A stretch of DNA of 64,000 nt from Tubiluchus corallicola (taxonomy: Eukaryota; Priapulida; Priapulimorpha; Priapulimorphida; Tubiluchidae), in contig JAQGDQ010000058.1 in NCBI GenBank assembly GCA_030141605.1, forward strand, positions 100,852 through 164,851, read 5' to 3'. Shown here in pieces: positions 19,406 through 32,700 of this stretch; position 1 is the first letter of the stretch; the number at the start of each line of letters is the position of its first letter. The notes beneath the pieces are model-generated. The model had not been told where the DNA came from. It worked only from the letters and a program-made list of their open reading frames with translations, and searched no databases. A program made the translations under genes and the position numbers.

Positions 19406-21344
19406 AAGACCAACCTGCTGGCAGACGGTACATCAAACAGTCCTGCAAACTGTCAAACAGTAAATTGTTTATGTAATTACATACGACTGCCCATTTTTAT
19501 TGTTACCTTAAGGTGCCACGTGTTTTCACGTTATGCCGTCCAAAGTATTTATACCAGCTTGGTCGCCAAGTGTTTGTGGTTTCAACATTTAATAATGGTA
19601 TTCGTTTTAGGAACGCACATATCTATTACTGAACTAGTTTGTCGTCTGTCAGAATCGAATGATAACAGAATCAATTATAATTCATGGAAAAATTCCAAAT
19701 TGAAAGGCAGCTGCAACAACAGCACAGAGTTCGTAGATCAAAATGTCTGTCCGTTTGTTTTTCCGATGACAAATTGCCTTTATAAAGGCCATTTACTGTG
19801 AAGCAAAATGTGGGTGAATTTTGTGAGCGGGTAGGTAATTGATTAGTTCGGGTTATAGCACAGTAGTGTATGGACTGAAGAAAGTATTAGCTTTTTTATC
19901 CTTAATGTAATCTGGTGTTTGATTTCCTCAAGGCACTGAAATTTCTTTTTTGATTTACCAACAACTTAACAAATTGTCCATTTTTTCAAATTGTGGGCGA
20001 TCTCATTCATTACTCGCGTATTCTAGAAACTTTTGGCTCTAAAATTGAAATTCTTGCTGATGTAGGCGTACTCAAAATGTTAGGTTCTGGTAACGTTCCC
20101 AAAATAATAAGAAATGAGAGAAAGGAGAATGTGTGTTTTCCTTTCTGTACCATTGGTTAGGTGAACAATGCAATGTGTTGTAAAAATGTAACTCAAATCG
20201 AGCCTGGTTGGTAAATGAATGGAGAACCATCTGGAAACGCTTTCTAGGGGCTATTTTTCGCTCAGAAAGCAACAGGACAACACGACGGAAATCATAGATA
20301 CGCACTTAAACGTAGGCTAAGAAGCATCATCGGTTCAATGTCTCAGCTCTCATATCCTCGATAATGAGTTATATTCTGGTCCCGCCACATCTATCCCTAT
20401 AGTGGGTACGGTCGTTTGTGTTTAGTTCGTCTAAAAAGTAGCTTTACAATATAAAAATTGAGAAAGAAAATTTCTATAGAGAAATGCCACTATTTCTTTT
20501 AGTAAAGTGTGTATAATGCCTAAAACTGCATTCTTAATCGAAAATAATATTTTATAGCATCAGTAGAAAACCACGTGCTCGCTTAACCTTCTACTAGTGC
20601 GTGTATGATATTGAATCGCGATATTAGATTTTTACAGTGGCTTCTTCTACAAATCTTCTGACAAGCATATAATTGTGAATATAGCCAAGGGTGATAAAAA
20701 GGTCTTTCTGACAAACAAAGAAAAAAAATTATGATTAAAACGACTAAAGAAATAATGCATATCGCAGAAGAGAAATTTTTTGCTGTCGCTTCAAGGCAAG
20801 TAATTTGCTTTCAGCAACATGTGTTTGTTACAGCCCAGCTTCTCTTTGATTAAAGTCAACCATTCAAACAGCCATTAAACATAATAACCTATAGTGGAGA
20901 TGCAGAATGTTTTATAATAATATGCAGCGCATTTCATGGGGCTCAGGTGTTTGAAGCTGTAACGTGTCAAATTGCCGCTTATAAACACACACAGTTTTGC
21001 ATTGCAAACGCTAAAGTTAGACCTGCGTTGTAATAATCGTTTGGAAGACTTGTTCCAAAATGAAATCTAGACGACAAGTTGCTAAATTAAGCTGACGGAA
21101 TCGTAATTTTCTCACATCAGAAAAGTGATTTGCTCTTTCAAACCAACGAGCATCATACGATTCACTGTGAAAACACAAAACGGTGAAAATGAATGGAATA
21201 TTATCAAAAGCACAAGGAAGGTTGCGAATTAAGCTGTGTAGGCGAAGCGAAACTTTTAATTCAGGATCTATTATTTCTGTTATTAATTCTGTTGCTTTAT
21301 TGCTCACTATGAATAGTTCCTCAAAGCAAGCGTCTAATAATGAA
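19406..21344. other. Nothing recognised
   Basis: No gene or repeat family identified. The open frames at 19,520-19,801 (plus, 93 codons) and 21,017-21,307 (minus, 96 codons) have no familiar motif, no supported splice context and no start context of note. Confidence 0.45.
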
Positions 21345-21406
21345 AGAGAGAGAGAGAGAAATTGAGAGAATGATAATGGAAGGAAAGAGAGAGAAAGAGA
21401 GAGGGA

Positions 21407-21485
<79 letters not shown>

Positions 21486-21560
21486 TATATATTTGAGTGA
21501 GTGGGAAAGAGAGAAAGAGAGAGAACGATTCTGAGGAGTGAGGGAGAGAAAGAGAAAGGC
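21345..21560. repeat. GA-rich microsatellite
   Basis: Imperfect GA, GAAA and GGGA units with a pure GA core at about 21,411-21,481, interrupted by ATGTATATATTTGAG before a second purine-rich part. Confidence 0.95.
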
Positions 21561-23860
21561 TGGAATATAGTGCGCTATTGATCATCTTCTGTCATCAGTA
21601 TATTTGCAATAAATTATGTTAAATGTGGTAAGGAAATATTTGATAGTCTACTTCCAGTGTTAAGACGCCGAATTTGAGGCGCTTTCAAAGCACCGAAATT
21701 ATTTCTTTTACGAAACAAAAACACATCTAAATTACATCCAAAGCAAGCAAACAGTCATTTGGTGAACCTATTACAGTTTTAGAGTAAACGCTAAAGTTAC
21801 TATAAAAAACATTTAAAGGTTTGTAAAACTTTCGGCTGCTTTGAATAATTAACTTGTACTTTTATTTACGACTACATTTTAAAAGGGAAGGTTGCGTAGT
21901 TAATGCAATAATGTCGAAGTCACAGCGCATACACGCTTAGAGTATGCACGCATTCATCTTCCTCACAATTTTAAAACCATTTGTTTTCCAAGATTTTGTA
22001 ATCCTGTCAATGACCTTACGAACTAGTGCGGAATGCGAAGCATTGTTGATGATGATTGAACAAATCTTTTAATGAACAAATTGTATAAATAAAAATACAG
22101 TGCTGTCATTTGCAGGCAGAGGCGAAACATTGGATTACTCGATTGCTCTGTTTTTTTTCCGATTCGCATTGACTTTCAGATATGAAGTGCTACCATGACA
22201 AAGCTTTCTTGTGCCAAATGTCAGTTTCATAGCTACTATACAAACCGAGCTTCGGCCTGCACTCGTACGCACATGTTTATTTTGCTGGACATTTATGAAA
22301 TGTACAATCTTTAACACGTATAATTTTAGTAGCATGCTATGTTTCGGACAATGGCCTTCCGTCTGTTTCTTTAAGTTAGTCAGCAATTTTTCTGCAACAG
22401 TGCTCTGTTCGCTACGTCACCATATTAGAGAAAAGACTCCTCACTACCCAACCACATCTCACCAATCACAAATAGTACTCATTTTATGACATACACTCCA
22501 AACCACCCACCCACACATTACCATCCATATCATGCTACAAAACACAGCAACAAGAAAGTTATTTTGCACAATGCTCCTTAAATGACAAACGCATCGATAG
22601 ATGATTAATGATGCGTAAACATTTTATATAGTATTTGTTTATAGTTCCTGAAATGATGGTAGTAACTGTTAACAATTTATACAAAGCCGGTTGCCGGAGA
22701 ATTCGCTACGGTTTCTCGAATATCTAGTAAACACTTTTTGCGTTTTATTCTCACAATAAGGGTCTTGTGAATTAAAGACATAACTGATTGTACATGTTAT
22801 AATAAGTCTGACAACCTAAAAGTCACTTAATTTAGTTAACAATTTGTTTCGCCACGCCCAATGAAAGATGTATAGGGTACCGAACATTAGATATTTCAAC
22901 TATCAGGGCATCTGGGTCAAGGCATCTACATACCTCTGACAGTCAAGAATTAAATTCATCTTTCAACAGCCTCCGTTTGATAATCAGAGGTTTTGCTGTG
23001 TGTAGCTTTAGTTTTGTCTTTGAAGACGTTGTGGTTAGTTTAGGGGCTTAAAGGCATGTATCTCTAGATTTCCCTGGTGAATGGGTATCAGCGCCCAGAA
23101 AAGATTATTACACGCCCTGGTAATCAGTGGTGGGTTTCAAAACATACGGCATGTTGTGAACTTGCAGAATCTGCTGTTAGGTGACATAATGAGATAATTT
23201 AGTTACTATAAACAAATAACACACCGCGCGTTACGCTTTAAATTTAAGCAATGTGTTTAGTTAAAGATAAATACTTGTGCAGCGTCTATCTGTAACACGA
23301 TTCTGCGGTTTAGCTTTTAAACCACAACAGGTACTGATTTGACACATCTGACGACACAAATGCTTTGCGCGCTTTTAATAATACATGTATTACATTAGTA
23401 GGCGTCACTAATCAATGTTTGTTAAGTGCTAACCACCGAATTGTTGAGTAAGCGTTATTAAGTTTGGTAGTGCTATAACTAATTGCACTTTGTTCGCCAG
23501 TTTAATCTACCTTTTTTTGTAATTTGCAGTTTTGTTTCATTTTAGCAAGTCTTTTTTTTAAATTTTGTGTAGGTTTACATTAAAAATACGTGACCAATAC
23601 AATTTGTCCTGTCTGTTATTACGCTTTTTACGACCATTCACTTAACACACTCGATATGAAACTTCATTCCACAGGTGTGACTGTTCGCATGCAGCGTTGT
23701 TATACAAGTTGGGCGCTGCATCTAATTTGTCATTACTGCATTTTGCGAACGCGGCTTTATGTTATACTTCCAGTATGTCAAATTTAATAAAAATGGGCCC
23801 TAATAAGAAGAAAGTATTACGCACTTCGGCATCTTTTCCATAGCTTTCTGTTGTGGTGGG
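21561..23860. other. Nothing recognised
   Basis: AT-rich. It contains a short ACC-rich patch (22,440-22,520) and no supported gene. Confidence 0.45.
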
Positions 23861-23863
23861 CGC

Positions 23864-23965
23864 ATAGCCGCAAGTAGTTTTCGCGTACATAGCTTGTGAC
23901 CGCCTGGGTTCGAAATTCGCGTTAGGTGGGTTTCATTTGTCATACTAATTGCCACATGTATGCCA
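23864..23965 (+). mobile_element. tRNA-derived SINE fragment
   Basis: The order AGCCGCAAGTAGTTTTCGCG, then TACATAGCTTGTGACCGCC, then TGGGTTCGAAATTCGCG resembles a tRNA A box, anticodon arm and near-perfect B box (GGTTCGAAATTC). It lacks a matching acceptor stem, so it is more likely a SINE head than a tRNA gene. The body continues downstream to an unknown end. Confidence 0.45.
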
Positions 23966-25016
23966 TACTGATTGTGGCTGTTCGCCACGTTGTGCGAGGA
24001 CGCCTATACTTCATAATGTGGCCAAGACACCTTTGCCAGTTGAGTGGCTCATAACTTAGAGAGATACCTTTGAAAATGAGAAGGCCAGATTCTAATCACG
24101 CCAAAAACTATGGATCGAGTAGGCTCCGCAGTTAAATACTAAATTTCAGCTTGCAGTGCGTTGAAGAATATGATTGAAAATCATTTAGATGACAAACAAA
24201 GTAAAATAATAATCACGAACGACGAAATCTGGGCATCAATTTACCTGCAATTGCAGGCTGCGTAAGGCATTCAGCATGCAAAGGCAGATGATAAATTGGA
24301 CGCGTGACTTCCGCATTTCAAAAACCGAATTTCCGGCCACATGTCGACAATGATTACGATCTCGACGGCATGCGACGATAAATATTGTTATGGATTATGT
24401 TCAGTTTTGCGAATCTCCATTTTTGCACACAATTTTCTTTTCATAATTATTCCGCGATTTAATCTCATCTTTATCTTCGAGGTTCGACATTTCAACGTGA
24501 ATTGATTATTAGCAGATGTGAGCGGTCTTAAAATGATCATTTAAGCTACTCACTGAAGGAGAAGACATATACTCCGTTACCAGTCATGTTCGTTAATAGC
24601 ACAGCCGAGGCAACACACGAGAAATACACAACATAACAAAAAATATGGAGCGTAATTAGAAGAAACACCGAGCCCTCAGCCGCAGCATCTGGAAAATTGT
24701 TAAAACATTATTGCATCATTGTAAAATTTTCTTTTTTAATTCTCATTGTTAAATCTGCAATATCGTGTATTTTTAAATTCATGACCTGGAACGAAGAAAT
24801 AGTAATTATACTGTATGAAAATATTTCGTAAAACTGAAGATGTACGTCTTCATTTGCAAAATATATTGATATGATACAAGAAAGTTTTTGGCAGTAGCTT
24901 TTGATGAAGTTTTTAGGTTGTTGTTGTAGACGTTATTGTTGTTAATTATTTTGACTTGTTTCACTGCTCTCGCGGGTTTATGATATTATATAATTATAAA
25001 TATTAAGTCTTTCTTG

Positions 25017-25039
25017 CGATATATATATATATATATATA
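25017..25039. repeat. (AT)n dinucleotide repeat
   Basis: About eleven AT units following TTGCG. Confidence 0.9.
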
Positions 25040-25377
25040 AATTGGCCAGAAAAGAAAGCATTTTGTTTTGTTCTTATTTAAAGTTAATCAAATAGTTGTA
25101 CTTTGCAAAGCCATACACTAAACTAAACTACGTGTAAGGGTTGTGCATTTCTTCCTATAACGAAACTAGACTGTATATTTCCACCAGTTTACTTGCAATT
25201 TCAATTGACAATAATAACATCTAGAACTAGGCTAATATTTCTCCCGCTAACTATTGAAAATTTGAACATTTTTCATAACAGTGTTAGACGGAGCTGTAGC
25301 TAAATGTCCCGAACCTACCTGCTGCAAGGGTGTGTGAAATAACTTGCACACTGATTGGGCAGTCAACGAAAATGATT

Positions 25378-25434
25378 GACGTTACGTTAGACGTCAATTC
25401 CGTAGGCACGCAGATTTGAATCACAGTGTTTGCC
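25378..25434 (+). mobile_element. Possible tRNA-like SINE fragment
   Basis: ACGTTAGACGTCAATTCCG followed by TAGGCACGCAGATTTGAATC has the layout of a tRNA arm plus a decayed B box (GATTTGAATC for GGTTCGAATC). It directly precedes a 61-bp tandem repeat, which may be an expansion of the SINE tail. Confidence 0.35.
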
Positions 25435-25612
25435 AGCGCCAGGCAAATTCCTGTTACGTGTTTGAAGTTTGTGTATTACGTTTTTATATGTTGTTAGCGT
25501 CAGGCGAATTCTTATTATGTATTCGGTTTTTGTGAATTAGGCTTTTATCTATTGCTGTGTCAGGCAATTTTACTACTATATGTGTGTTCTGTTTTTGTGT
25601 GTTAGGTAAATG
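25434..25612 (+). repeat. Minisatellite, three units of about 61 bp
   Basis: Three consecutive diverged units begin GCGCCAGGCAAATTCCTGTT (25,435), GCGTCAGGCGAATTCTTATT (25,498) and TGTCAGGCAATTTTACTACT (25,558). Each is followed by a GTTTTTGTG-type segment and TTTTATAT. Each unit shares the CAGGCRAATT core. Confidence 0.7.
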
Positions 25613-25626
25613 ATAAATAAAGTTGT

Positions 25627-25797
25627 TACATGCTAAAGTTGCTGTTGCTGTTGTTGCTGTAGTTAATTTTATTGGTGTTGTTGTCGTCGTCACCGCCCTT
25701 GTTGTTATTGTTTTTGTTGTTGTTCTTGCTGCTGTTGCTGTGGTTATCGTTGTTGTTATCGTTCTCGATGATCGACGTTGTTGTTGTTATTGTTTAA
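25627..25797. repeat. Degenerate (GTT)n trinucleotide repeat
   Basis: GTT, GCT, GTC and ATT triplets over about 170 bp. The Val- and Ala-rich plus-strand frame and Thr-rich minus-strand frame are artefacts. Confidence 0.88.
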
Positions 25798-26357
25798 ATT
25801 CAACCTCGAATGTTCATGACTTAAATCATACTTCTACCTTCACCGCATAATTCAAAACACATTATAGGCGACGATGACGTAGCTTAACATCTAAAAAGAA
25901 AACTGTATCAAATGTCTTTTATTTTCTCTCCCGGAAAACTAGTTTTTAACAAATTCTTGTCGATCTGCTTATCTGTACATTACTACACTCTCCCTAGAAC
26001 TATGACATAGTGCAATAGATTTTCAGCAAGACCGATAGACTAACAAAAGAAGCAGTTTATTTTCCGTATCGGGAAATTTTGCTGTTTTCTCGGACGCTTT
26101 ATGTTTGTCACCTCATGTTTACTAACTGCTTACATACATTCAATTCTAATAAATTTTTCAGACGACGACGTAAACCCTGTAATGAACAAATAAAGAAATA
26201 CGTCTCATGCGATAAAACACTGCAACACTTTGGTCACATCCATATTAACCCGAAGCCTTGAAGGATAAATAGGATCTTATCTCTAACAGGATAAAAATAT
26301 TTCACAGTAGAATTTGTTGTAGATCTAAACTTGGGATTTATGGCAAATTGTAAGGCT

Positions 26358-26445
26358 AATAGTTGTAGTTGTTGTCGTTGCCGTTTTTTGGCGTTGTTGT
26401 TGTTGTTGTCGTCGTTGTCGCTGCTGTTACTGTTATTGTTGTTAT
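26358..26445. repeat. Degenerate (GTT)n trinucleotide repeat
   Basis: GTT, GTC and GCT triplets, a shorter sister of the array near 25.7 kb. Confidence 0.85.
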
Positions 26446-27359
26446 AGATACACTTAGGACAAATACCATTTCACCAGGTCAAAGATCATTGTTTATAGTG
26501 GAACACTGCAAGACTGAATACAATAAGTAGACCACAATTATACTTGAGAAGACTGAACCACAATCTGACAGACGACCATCTTCTTTCATAATGTTTCATC
26601 TTTTGTTTGATGATGATGATCGCATAATTATGCAAAAGTTGTTGCATAATGATAATTATCACAAAACTTGTATGATAGTAATGAATTTTGTAATACACAA
26701 CGCAGGATTTTTGCTACATAATTCTGCATTGTTACATAATGATCTTAACGTTTTTGTGGACAGTGAATCATACATAAGTTGCTGCGTTTCAAACAGATTG
26801 TGACTGTGTTAACTTCAAATGTTTGTTTTACAGTCTTCACGAGCGGCACCACTATGGTTGGCGTGTCGAACTATCGAAATAATTACCAGCACTTTATTAC
26901 CATATTAACGAATTAACACGTTTTCTGCAATAAAAATGAATTGACTACAGTATGCATAAATCAGTCAAGCAGAAATGACCATACCTTTCACAACCAAGAT
27001 TAAAAACAGGTGAAGGCAGAATAAGAGGATGGGGAGAAAGAAGAGTAGGATGAGGCCTAAAAAATTTTTATAAACGTATTTTTATTGGCAAAAACAAATA
27101 AGATATGACCACTGTTAGCACCGCCACCGATAGGGCCCCAAAAAGTAATGTCATACAAGCTATTAATTAGTTAACCTAGCTGTACCATTATATAGACAGA
27201 GTAACTATGTTGCGTACTAATAAGCAAAAACATCTATATGAACTGTATCAAAATAATGAATGAAACTACAAGAATGTATTTTTATGAATGAGTGAACAGT
27301 ATCAAATATAATTGCATTTTGGTCATGGTTTAGAAGAGTACTACAATTTTTAAGAAAAG

Positions 27360-28095
27360 ACTAATAATTATTAGAGATTCAGTGTCCAAGAAATAATGTT
27401 AAATGGAATAATATCATTTAAGTAGAAATTGGATAACTTGCGTTTAAATTGCTCTCTACTTAGAGCACATAGAGGACACTCGAGCAAATAAAGGGTAACA
27501 GATACAGTATGATAACCATTAGAACATTTTACCAACATGTTACCTCTAGAATGTTTACAACCATACACGTTTAAACGAAGCGAGCAAGGTGTACATAGAA
27601 ATTTGGGAACTGTGTACCATGAACTAAGTGTTTTGGGTTTGTTTGACGTAGTTCTTTAAAATAATCATGTTTACAGCTACTGATCGAAGTTGATAGTTGT
27701 ATATAAGAAGAAAGCTTATTCCAATCGACACAGCTGAATGAAAGAAAATTATTGTGAATCGTAACGAGTACTAAACAGGTTATGTTAATACGATTTCAAA
27801 ACAAGTAAGCAGATATAGAAAAGAATGGCACAAGCTATTGATAATTTTCTAAAATATACAGAGTTTATGAAACAGTCTTCTTGGATAGCAAATCAAAGCC
27901 ACCGTGATATAATAAATTTGTAACAGCAAAAAGGCCGCACGTTTTTGGAACGTTTTGCACATTTTCCAGAGAATCAGAAAGGCATGTAGGTATATGCACC
28001 AAACAGAGTCATAATCGTATAATCGTAGAATAGGGCGGATCATAGATGTGTAACGTTATTCTAACACTAGACGGGTAACACACATTTTTTCAGTA
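27360..28095 (-). mobile_element. Decayed non-LTR retrotransposon (LINE), C-terminal part of reverse transcriptase ORF
   Basis: Three successive minus-strand pieces match the order found after the catalytic core of CR1/L2-type LINE polymerases. At 28,043-27,849 is RPIL..YDSVW..YLHA followed by FQKRAAF, the usual RPILEY..VW and VQKRAARF landmarks. At about 27,760-27,600 is SFSCVDWNKLSSYIQLSTS, like the FFPRTI.WN.LP segment. At 27,568-27,371 is NMLVKC and TLYLLECPLCALSREQFKRK, like the HFLL.CP.Y...R terminal finger. Stops and frameshifts separate the pieces, so the copy is dead. A further minus-strand frame to 28,350 may belong to it but has no motif I trust. Confidence 0.7.
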
Positions 28096-28371
28096 CATCG
28101 AATTATTTATCTGTTTTCGCCGTTGAATGCTGTATATGAACACCCCATTTCTTAAATTAGATTGGAGATCAAGTGTTTGTGCCAACGAACAGTTTTTAAG
28201 ACAGTATCGTTCAGATAAACTGATAGAGCAATTGCTGACGTGATGTGACAGGCACTGACTAAGTAAGATGCAAAGGTCTATTCGGTGCAAAGGAGAATAC
28301 CTAGGAACAGAGTACAACCAAACTTGAACCAGAATACAACATAAACACATTGTCTTGTATGACCAAACGGT

Positions 28372-28500
28372 ATAATCTGGTACTAACGCGCCCGCTTGGC
28401 ATTTGGGAGGTTGTGTGCTAGATATTGCGGCGGGCTCATACGAAAGACGGTACTTGCTGTTGCCTTGCCTGGCGCGTGGTATTTAGATTAATTTTTTTGG
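28372..28500 (+). mobile_element. tRNA-derived SINE fragment
   Basis: CTGGTACTAACGCGCCCGC, then TTGGCATTTGGGAGGTTGTG, then TGCTAGAT parallels the SINE head pattern TGGTTAGCGCGCCCGC..GGCATTCGGGAGGTTGCGGGTTCGAAT. The B box is decayed. The body and 3' end are not defined. Confidence 0.45.
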
Positions 28501-28595
28501 GGCTGAATTCTTTGAGATTATGTTATTTCTTTAACGATTATCGTTAAATTTTTGTAGTACGCTGGTGAGTTGCTGGAAATAACCACATCGATATA

Positions 28596-28665
28596 GAGGG
28601 CGAGAGGGAGGGAGGGAGAGAGAGGGAGGGAGGGAGGGAGAGGGAGGGAGGGAGAGAGAGAGAGG

Positions 28666-28753
<88 letters not shown>

Positions 28754-28760
28754 AGGGAGT
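28596..28760. repeat. (GGGA)n / (GA)n microsatellite
   Basis: Starts as GGGA/GGGAGA units (28,600-28,670), passes into a pure GA run (28,671-28,747) and ends in GGGGGGAGGGAG. Confidence 0.95.
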
Positions 28761-29256
28761 GAAATCACATACGTTTTTTCAACAAACTGTGAGTGAAATC
28801 ACAACAAACTGCACTAGATTGGTCGAGACTCATTCACATTCACTTTTTAACCCATAAGCCAATTTGCGGCATTAATACTGTCCCTAAGAGATGACCGAGA
28901 ATTCACCCCGCTGACCTAAACACATCCCGGATTTCCCGCCGAATTAACCTAATGTCTAGGAAACAGTACGCAAATGCGCAACCCGTCAATGACTAGGAAG
29001 CCATGAGAATCGTATCAAATTGAATTGCGTGTACTGACATGCAATAGAAACTTATGGTCCGAGTTAGGATTGATGGGCTTTGCTGAAAAAATAGACGTTT
29101 ACTGCGTTTACAACATTCCGCCTTTGTACTCAATCCACCCTATCTACAATTTCTGTTTTGGCACAGTTCGATTTGCAGTGATCAAGATGGGTGACAGAAT
29201 AGAATTCGAGGCTCACTTATTTTTGTAAAAATACACCTCGTTCATGGTATTGTTTA

Positions 29257-29780
29257 ATCACCTCGATTAATATCTGCCCGAGTACTTAGTCTTCACAGCA
29301 TCCACTGACACCAGTCCGAGTTTCTAGTCACTTCAACTGAATAACAGTCTGATTACTTTACCTTGTCAACTATTGATGACATCACAAACTAACACTTTGA
29401 TTACTTCAAGTGAATAGTGAGTGTAGGTTTCATTACGTACTTTTCGTGTGACTACATCTTTGAATGACAAATCACTTCAAAAAATCACCATTAAAGTGTT
29501 TGTTCACCTGAAGTGTGTATTAGTGTGAGTACCTCCTTACTTTTTCAAAGCGATAAGTGATTCATCTGAATATCCGTTTCTTAACAAATAGAGTGAGAAC
29601 GAAGATATCCGTTTCAGAATCTAAGCTGCTTTAATAAGTGCTCACCCACTGACAATCACCTTGACTAAATACCATTTCAGCACTTAGTCCCCTTAACTGA
29701 GTAGGATGTCTGGGTACTTAAGCAGAGTATTTTTAAAGATCTCACCACAGCAACAGAATTAAGCCTGATAACTTCAGCAG
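29257..29780 (+). repeat. Decayed minisatellite, unit about 33 bp
   Basis: Units approximate TCACCTTGACTGAATACCAG followed by TCTGAGTACTTAG. Clear examples start near 29,259 (TCACCTCGATTAATATCTGC), 29,328 (TCACTTCAACTGAATAACAG), 29,656 (TCACCTTGACTAAATACCAT) and 29,688 (TCCCCTTAACTGAGTAGGAT), each ending in a GATTACTT or GTACTTAG variant. The middle is more scrambled but keeps TCACTTCAA and ATTACTTCAAGTGAAT pieces. No coding potential. Confidence 0.6.
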
Positions 29781-32700
29781 TCTAGCCACTTATGGGCGAA
29801 ATAGACAATAAGTTAGTTACCTAACATATGAGATCAGAACGGCCAGCGGGATTCTATTTCCAAATGTCTTGCATCGGAAGTTAGCAGCTGGCGGCTGCTT
29901 ACAAATATTAAAAGATCTGTTGGAAGAAATATTATTACTTTAAAAAGGTTTCATCCACAAAACCCACGTGAATGCAAATACAATTTTTCAGTTTTATTTT
30001 AACGAGTTTACTTTTTAGGTATTAAAATATCTTACTTTCGTTATAAAAACTTCTTGCTTTTAAAAATATTTTAAGTATTTAGTTTTTCTGGCAAAACGAG
30101 TACTTTCAACGAGTAAGCAAAATAAGTGCACAATGAATCCATAGTATCTTTTGTGAAATCAACAGCGTATAGTAAACTTTGCACAAAATCACTGCGCATT
30201 TTATTTATTTTATGAAATCAATTAGCTGTTTTATTCGTATTCAATTACACAATTATAGCCCTCTCCATATTATTAATTTCCTAATTAAATGGCTTTTATA
30301 GATGCCCATGTTGGTACATAATTGCATAAGCGTTCAATCACCGACCTCAGCAACCATCATATAAACTAGAAATTAAAACAATTAAATGCAACGTTGCACT
30401 TGTCAATAATGGCACATAATGGCCTAAGCAAAGTCATAAATCTGAACCGAAATCTTGCGCAGAGCTCAGGATAGAGCTATGTTTACTGCGTAAGATTAGT
30501 TATGAAGTGGACCGTGGACGCCACGAATGCAACGCAACAGGAAAACAATGTAATATAACCCAAATAGGTACCATGCAACGTAATGTGGTGCAGGCAAAGC
30601 GATGTAACACAGCACAAGGTAAAATAAAACAAAAGAACATGATACGGTATGATACGATAAAGCAGAAGTACAAGACAATGTATAACATTGTATTAATATA
30701 ATATCATGTAATATATAATTATAACATGATACATATATTAATAATATATAAATAAATATCTAAATGATAGGCCAAGAACAAGAACTAAGCTAATTTGTAT
30801 CCCATTTTGGTTAATTTGTTGCTGGTAAATGCTTATGCAACAGATGGGGATCAACTGTTCCCAGCCATCATTTGTTTAAACAATAAATGCTGCAGACTGC
30901 AGAAGTAAAAGCACATGTTAATGGCGTTGCAGTTTGAAAGAAGTGCAGCAGCAGAAGTGGGTAACATAAAACGTTTCGGTTGTTACAAGCAAACTAGTCA
31001 AAGTGACTTCGTTGTGCATTTTCTAACTATGCATAGCCAAATTTGCTAAAGAAAATTCTGCGAGTTTGCAATGACACAAATTTCACTTATAAAGATCAAC
31101 AGATGATTTTTTCTTATTCCCAGTACAAATAATAATCATATGATACCGTGAACGTTAACAGATGATGAGCAAAATTATCAAAAAGCCGTGGACGATGCTG
31201 TAAAACATGGTGTATTGTCAAATGAACAGAGAAGATAATTGAACTATGCTGCTTGTTCAATGCAAACAGGTTTCACACTGACTCGTCTCATTCTAAATCC
31301 TAGAATCACGCGGTTTTTAATCTCGTAACTGCGTCAAACGCGAAAGTCGAATTTTCAATAAGTTGATCACGACAACATCGACGTATAAAAGGTCAAGCGT
31401 TAAAATAAGGGAATTAAGTCGAGTCGTGATTTTTCTGGAGTCGGCTTGTTGAGATCATGTGAGTCTTACGCAACTCTCTCAATTCTAGATTAAGTTAATT
31501 AAAGATTAGCCGGGTCGATGCGTCGCTATGTTTGTCCAAGAATCAGTCTAGGTTAGCCATGATACTAATGAAGTGGACAAGTTCGTTAGCTTCGTGACCA
31601 ATGCCACTGATTGAAAGAAAAGCTTTGGGCGCTGTTGAAAACCTCATTACGACTGAGTCTCCGAGTCGAGCTGTTGCTGTGCTGGATGCAGCCAAACATG
31701 AATAAAACATGCTTGAACTTAATCAGATTGCTAATGCGCTGATATTTAACATAATCAAATTGTGCGATGAGTGAGTGGCTAATCAGTAGACAGAGGAGCG
31801 AAGCTTTTGCTCATTTTAATTTTTATTTTTAATTTGTGGGGGACTAATCAAATTAATTGCAACTATCAAGTGGAATTTTGTTTGGCAAATTTGTTAAGAG
31901 CAAGATTATCTGTAGTTATATGCATCAATTAATCAACTGCTATACAAAATCAGCAAAAAGAAACTTTAATAATCGTACTACTACTCGAACAACTACCAAA
32001 TTAATGGCTATATTCAGGATTTCGACGACAACCTAAATGACATGGGTAGAGCCTTTATAACTTCCTGAACATAAAAACCGTAAACAAATCAGGCTTCAGT
32101 ATTGTTTACATGCTTCACTGTATACCAAAGAGGACAACATCATAAACAGCATTACTGCTAATATAGGGGAGTAATATCAAGCGGCATTTTCCAATTTACG
32201 TAGGAACTGTTAGTAAAGCCAAAGACATTTTACCCCATTAACTTGGTTATTTGGTCTAGGCGTTTATAGATCTAGCTACATGTGTTAATATAAACCCCGA
32301 GAGAGTGACTAATTATGCAATATTAAAAGCTGAACTATTCACAGCCCACCTACGATCTAAACAACGACGTTCTAACCACAGGCAGCAATGTAGAGACATA
32401 TATTTTCCGTAGTCACACTAAGATATGTAGTACTCTGGTTTGCTGATCACATATGATGCTATCCGTGATTGTGGCATTTATATTACATTAAATATTGCAA
32501 GTCTAAAAATCCAATTATACCATTTGAAAAATCAATGCCTAGGCATCAAGTCAGAGGGAATTCACAGAATGGATACTCTTACCATATTAATTATTATTTG
32601 TTGCTGTTTGAAGTTTCCAGAACACAATATCATATCTATACCATATCATGTTTGCACATCATATAAATTGAAATAAGTCCAAATGGCCAGGGGAGTTTTA

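Noticed and set aside
23864-23965. Functional tRNA gene
   Set aside because: A B box is present, but the acceptor and D stems do not pair and the anticodon loop is not well formed.
30496-30701. Overlapping 60-64 codon frames on both strands
   Set aside because: They cover a low-complexity mix of ATACGAT and TATAAT-like units and carry no motif.
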